Source: Bacteroidetes bacterium 4572_114
GTDB taxonomy: Bacteria > Bacteroidota > Bacteroidia > Bacteroidales > 4484-276
Direction of reading: 5' to 3'
NCBI GenBank assembly: GCA_002254335.1
Contig: NIVA01000185.1
Span: 1-7,827 of the forward strand
Length of the DNA stretch: 7,827 nucleotides
Numbering within the stretch: the stretch's first letter is position 1; every line of letters starts with the position of its first letter. Shown here in pieces: positions 6,042-7,827 of this stretch. Position numbers and translations under genes: made by a program. Below the pieces are notes generated by a model that saw only the letters and a list, made by a program, of their open reading frames with translations, was not told where the DNA came from and ran no database searches.

Positions 6042-6986
6042 ATGATACGCATCTTTTTACTCTCCTTCGCAGCCCTTCTTTTTTTTGAAAATTCCGGTTA
6101 TGCACAGTGCTGTTCAGCAGGGAATCCATTTTTCTACGGTGAGCAGGCCAACATGGCCCATAAAGAATTGCAGGTAATTGCCGGTTATAAATACAGTACA
6201 TCAGACACCTATTACAATGGTAGCGGACCAATTTCTATCGATTTTATCGATAAAGCCTATTTTAATTACCTAAACCTGCAATTGATTTACGGCATCACTT
6301 CCCGCTTGAGCGTACAAACAGATCTTGGATATTTCATCAACAAAACTGAAGATTACAGCAAAGAGGGCTGGACGCAGAGCAGGGGTTTTGGATTGGGCGA
6401 TGCCGCATTAACCGTTAAATACCTTGCGTATAAAAACTTTAGCAAGAAATTTTCTATTGTTCCTTCAATTGGTATTAAGTTACCGATTGGGGTTTTCGAC
6501 CAGGAAGTTGATAATGTTAAATTGCCCATCACAGTACAACCTTCGTCGGGTAGTTACAAATACCTGTTGAATGTTTATATGAACAAAGGATTTAATAACC
6601 CGAAATGGAACCTTGGGTTTTTTGGATCGTTTGAATATGCACAGTTGATCGATTCCGAAAATTTCTATTATAAATACGGAAACAGTTATTTATTTTCGAT
6701 CATCGGGTCTTACTTACTCAAAGAAAAATTTAACCTGGGGTTGGAAGTAAGGAGCGATAACCGTGGCAAATCACAAAGAGAAGATGACAAGATTGTTGAA
6801 TCATCCGGTTACAATATTGTTTATACCATTCCACATATCAGTTACTCCTTTACCAAAAAATGGCTACTGTCGTTGAATGCCGAAGTCCCGGTTTACCGGT
6901 ATTACAACGGGATACAAATGGGGAACAAGTTTTCCGTCTCTGCCCAATTGTCCTACCGGATGGATTTTATCAAGAAGCTCCCTTAA
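6042..6986 (+). CDS. outer-membrane beta-barrel protein with N-terminal CC motif
   Basis: A 314-residue protein. ATG 6042 directly precedes the signal peptide (residues 1-21, cut after G-Y-A), which supports it over TTG 6024 overlapping the previous gene. The mature protein starts Q-C-C-S-A-G-N-P-F, then has repeated amphipathic strands such as L-S-V-Q-T-D-L-G-Y-F, a conserved G-L-G-D-A-A-L-T-V-K-Y block and S-I-G-I-K-L-P-I-G. These blocks resemble the MetA/transporter-type barrels (phenol-degradation PF13557-like). It ends in strand F-S-V-S-A-Q-L-S-Y-R. Related barrels with a Cys-Cys-Ser-(Gly/Ala) N-terminus occur beside metal or arsenic efflux genes in Bacteroidota. A role as outer-membrane channel, or binding of thiol-reactive substrates by the CC pair, is inference. 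The coupling to the Cys-rich lipoprotein suggests a two-part surface device. Confidence 0.65.
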   Translation: MIRIFLLSFAALLFFENSGYAQCCSAGNPFFYGEQANMAHKELQVIAGYKYSTSDTYYNGSGPISIDFIDKAYFNYLNLQLIYGITSRLSVQTDLGYFINKTEDYSKEGWTQSRGFGLGDAALTVKYLAYKNFSKKFSIVPSIGIKLPIGVFDQEVDNVKLPITVQPSSGSYKYLLNVYMNKGFNNPKWNLGFFGSFEYAQLIDSENFYYKYGNSYLFSIIGSYLLKEKFNLGLEVRSDNRGKSQREDDKIVESSGYNIVYTIPHISYSFTKKWLLSLNAEVPVYRYYNGIQMGNKFSVSAQLSYRMDFIKKLP

Positions 6987-7013
6987 AAGACAAATGTTAA
7001 TAAACCATAAAGG

Positions 7014-7031
7014 TAACGTAAAAATACGTCA
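7014..7031 (+). promoter_or_regulatory. operator-like site A before arsR copy 2
   Basis: TAACG, 8 bp, then CGTCA: an imperfect palindrome with the same CG-N8-CG core as the sites at 3006 and 4228 but different outer bases. Its centre is 30 bp upstream of site B, about three helical turns, so two dimers would bind the same DNA face. Confidence 0.5.
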
Positions 7032-7059
7032 GTTTTAAAATATTGACGTATTTTTGCGT
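7016..7059 (+). repeat. long inverted repeat in the arsR2 control region
   Basis: Arms 7016-7031 and 7044-7059 are 16 bp each and pair at 15 positions, around a 12-nt centre (7032-7043) that is AT-only apart from its first G and contains TTTTAAAA. It could extrude as a hairpin, but each arm coincides with one operator-like site, so it is better explained as two sites in opposite orientation. It may additionally end transcription from the barrel gene, whose stop is 29 nt upstream; no clean T-tail follows, so this is unproven. Confidence 0.6.
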
Positions 7060-7062
7060 CAA
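7043..7062 (+). promoter_or_regulatory. operator-like site B enclosing a -7 box
   Basis: TTGACG, 8 bp, then CGTCAA: perfect 6-bp arms. The centre at 7049-7056 is TATTTTTG, an exact match to the Bacteroidota -7 consensus TAnnTTTG. A repressor on this palindrome would cover the promoter. The ATG of arsR copy 2 follows 10 nt after the site, implying a very short leader. No good -33 TTG was seen at the expected distance. Confidence 0.6.
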
Positions 7063-7072
7063 AATTATTTTT

Positions 7073-7408
7073 ATGCCACAAGCAAAAGTTGAATTATTTG
7101 AAAAAGAGTTACAGGCCAGTGCAGTCCTTTTTAAAGCATTAGGGCATCCTGCACGGCTGGCAATACTGAATTTTCTGGCCGGGACAAATAGCTGTTTTAT
7201 GGGTGACATCTCAAAAGAACTGCCCCTAAGCCGCACAACAGTAAACCAGCATTTGGATGAACTGAAAAAAGCCGGATTGATCCAGGGCCACGTCTCTGGC
7301 ATCAAGACAAATTATTGTTTAAACCCTGCCGTTTTGGTAAAACTAAAAATAGCCATGGAAAAACTGATCAACACAATGAACTGTTGCGGTAATATAAATT
7401 GTAAATAG
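7073..7408 (+). CDS. arsR: ArsR/SmtB-family metalloregulator (copy 2)
   Basis: A 111-residue winged-helix repressor. Residues 20-32 (F-K-A-L-G-H-P-A-R-L-A-I-L) and the recognition helix S-R-T-T-V-N-Q-H-L-D-E-L-K-K-A-G-L-I (53-70) are typical of the family. C41 before the DNA-binding helices, C82 in the wing and a C-terminal cluster N-C-C-G-N-I-N-C (C104, C105, C110) are candidate As(III)/thiophilic ligands. The terminal cluster is absent from copy 1, which ends in a single C. ATG 7073 is chosen because any earlier start would fall inside the operator/promoter. It lies 10 nt after site B and 1 nt before arsC, so it probably autoregulates and controls arsC. Its recognition helix differs from copy 1 (K-S-T-L-S-Q-H-H), in line with the different operator arms. 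Confidence 0.9.
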   Translation: MPQAKVELFEKELQASAVLFKALGHPARLAILNFLAGTNSCFMGDISKELPLSRTTVNQHLDELKKAGLIQGHVSGIKTNYCLNPAVLVKLKIAMEKLINTMNCCGNINCK

Positions 7409-7409
7409 G

Positions 7410-7827
7410 ATGAGGATATTAATTATTTGCACCGGCAACACCTGCCGCAGCCAAATGGCCGAGGGATTTATAAAATCATTTGATGACAAACTTGAAGTTT
7501 TCTCAGCCGGAACAGCAGCCGAAGAAAAAGTAAACCCCCATGCTGTAAAAGTTATGGGGGAGCTTGGGATTGATATTGGCGGCCAAAAACCGGAACAGGT
7601 TGAAAACTACATTAATGAAAATTTCGATTACCTGATCACCGTTTGTGACGGGGCCAAAGAGATTTGTCCTGTTTTTACGGGAATTGTTAAGCACCGATTG
7701 CATATTGGTTTTGAAGATCCGGCTTTAGCTGTGGGTGGCGAAAAAGAAGTATTGCCGGTTTATCGAAAAATACGTGATCAGATAAAGGAGAGGTTTTATG
7801 AATTTTATTCAAAAGAATTAGCTATTT
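7410..7827 (+). CDS. arsC: arsenate reductase ArsC, low-molecular-weight phosphatase type (3' partial)
   Basis: The frame opens with ATG 1 nt after arsR and is still open after 139 codons at the window edge, close to the usual full length. I-C-T-G-N-T-C-R-S (residues 6-14) is the CX5R phosphate-binding loop with nucleophile C7 and R13. C79 and C86 (V-C-D-G then E-I-C-P) have the C-x6-C spacing of the two relay cysteines of thioredoxin-coupled ArsC (C82/C89 in the Staphylococcus aureus enzyme). G-F-E-D-P-A (100-105) supplies the general acid D103. The enzyme would reduce As(V) to As(III) in the cytoplasm, with electrons from thioredoxin. As(III) would then relieve the ArsR repressors and be exported, but no dedicated ArsB/Acr3 pump lies in the window. 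This is not the glutaredoxin-type E. coli ArsC. Confidence 0.92.
   Translation, partial: MRILIICTGNTCRSQMAEGFIKSFDDKLEVFSAGTAAEEKVNPHAVKVMGELGIDIGGQKPEQVENYINENFDYLITVCDGAKEICPVFTGIVKHRLHIGFEDPALAVGGEKEVLPVYRKIRDQIKERFYEFYSKELAI

Noticed and set aside
7016..7059. Inverted repeat as an intrinsic terminator
   Set aside because: The arms coincide with two operator-like sites and a -7 box, and no T-run follows the stem, so regulatory use is the better reading.
1..7827. tRNA/rRNA genes, CRISPR array, transposase or attachment sites
   Set aside because: No such structure was seen by eye; the 4190 junction has no visible insertion-sequence ends or target duplication.

Overview
The window looks like part of a chromosome from the phylum Bacteroidota. 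Signal peptides ending in A-Q, start codons without clear Shine-Dalgarno sequences, AT-rich gaps with a TAnnTTTG-type -7 box, and the gene families themselves all fit. A finer taxonomic call is not supported. All supported genes are on the + strand, in short-spaced groups. Its theme is arsenic/thiol redox detoxification, preceded by a module that may be unrelated.

Positions 1-2549: the 3' part of an FmdE-family protein with a C-terminal zinc ribbon, then a TauE/SafE-type anion exporter followed after 5 nt by an outer-membrane porin of the phosphate-selective O/P type. The exporter and porin probably form one transcription unit for anion movement.

Positions 2559-4226: a 41-codon ORF overlaps an arsR gene that starts with TTG. 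After an operator-like palindrome (GTTCG-N8-CGAAC) come a cytoplasmic CPKC redox protein, an exported CATC protein and a CcdA-like membrane protein of the ArsG family. This order resembles arsEFG-type operons. The cysteines allow a thiol relay from cytoplasm through membrane to periplasm. The arsG reading frame is cut short at about position 4190.

Positions 4190-5591: a rearranged or decaying junction. Right after the truncated arsG lies a second palindrome of the same design, then a 41-codon remnant of a second CPKC-type gene in which both active-site cysteines are serines. A permease of the ArsP/DUF318 superfamily follows; it has no ATG and appears to have lost its N-terminus through a frameshift. 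This is the most unusual stretch.

Positions 5675-6986: a cysteine-rich Ig-like lipoprotein and an outer-membrane beta-barrel whose mature N-terminus begins Q-C-C. They are 4 nt apart and probably act together at the outer membrane.

Positions 6987-7827: a compact control region with two TGACG-N8-CGTCA-type sites, one enclosing an exact -7 box, drives a second arsR and an arsC-type arsenate reductase that runs off the window edge. The two operator types suggest two separate ArsR circuits.
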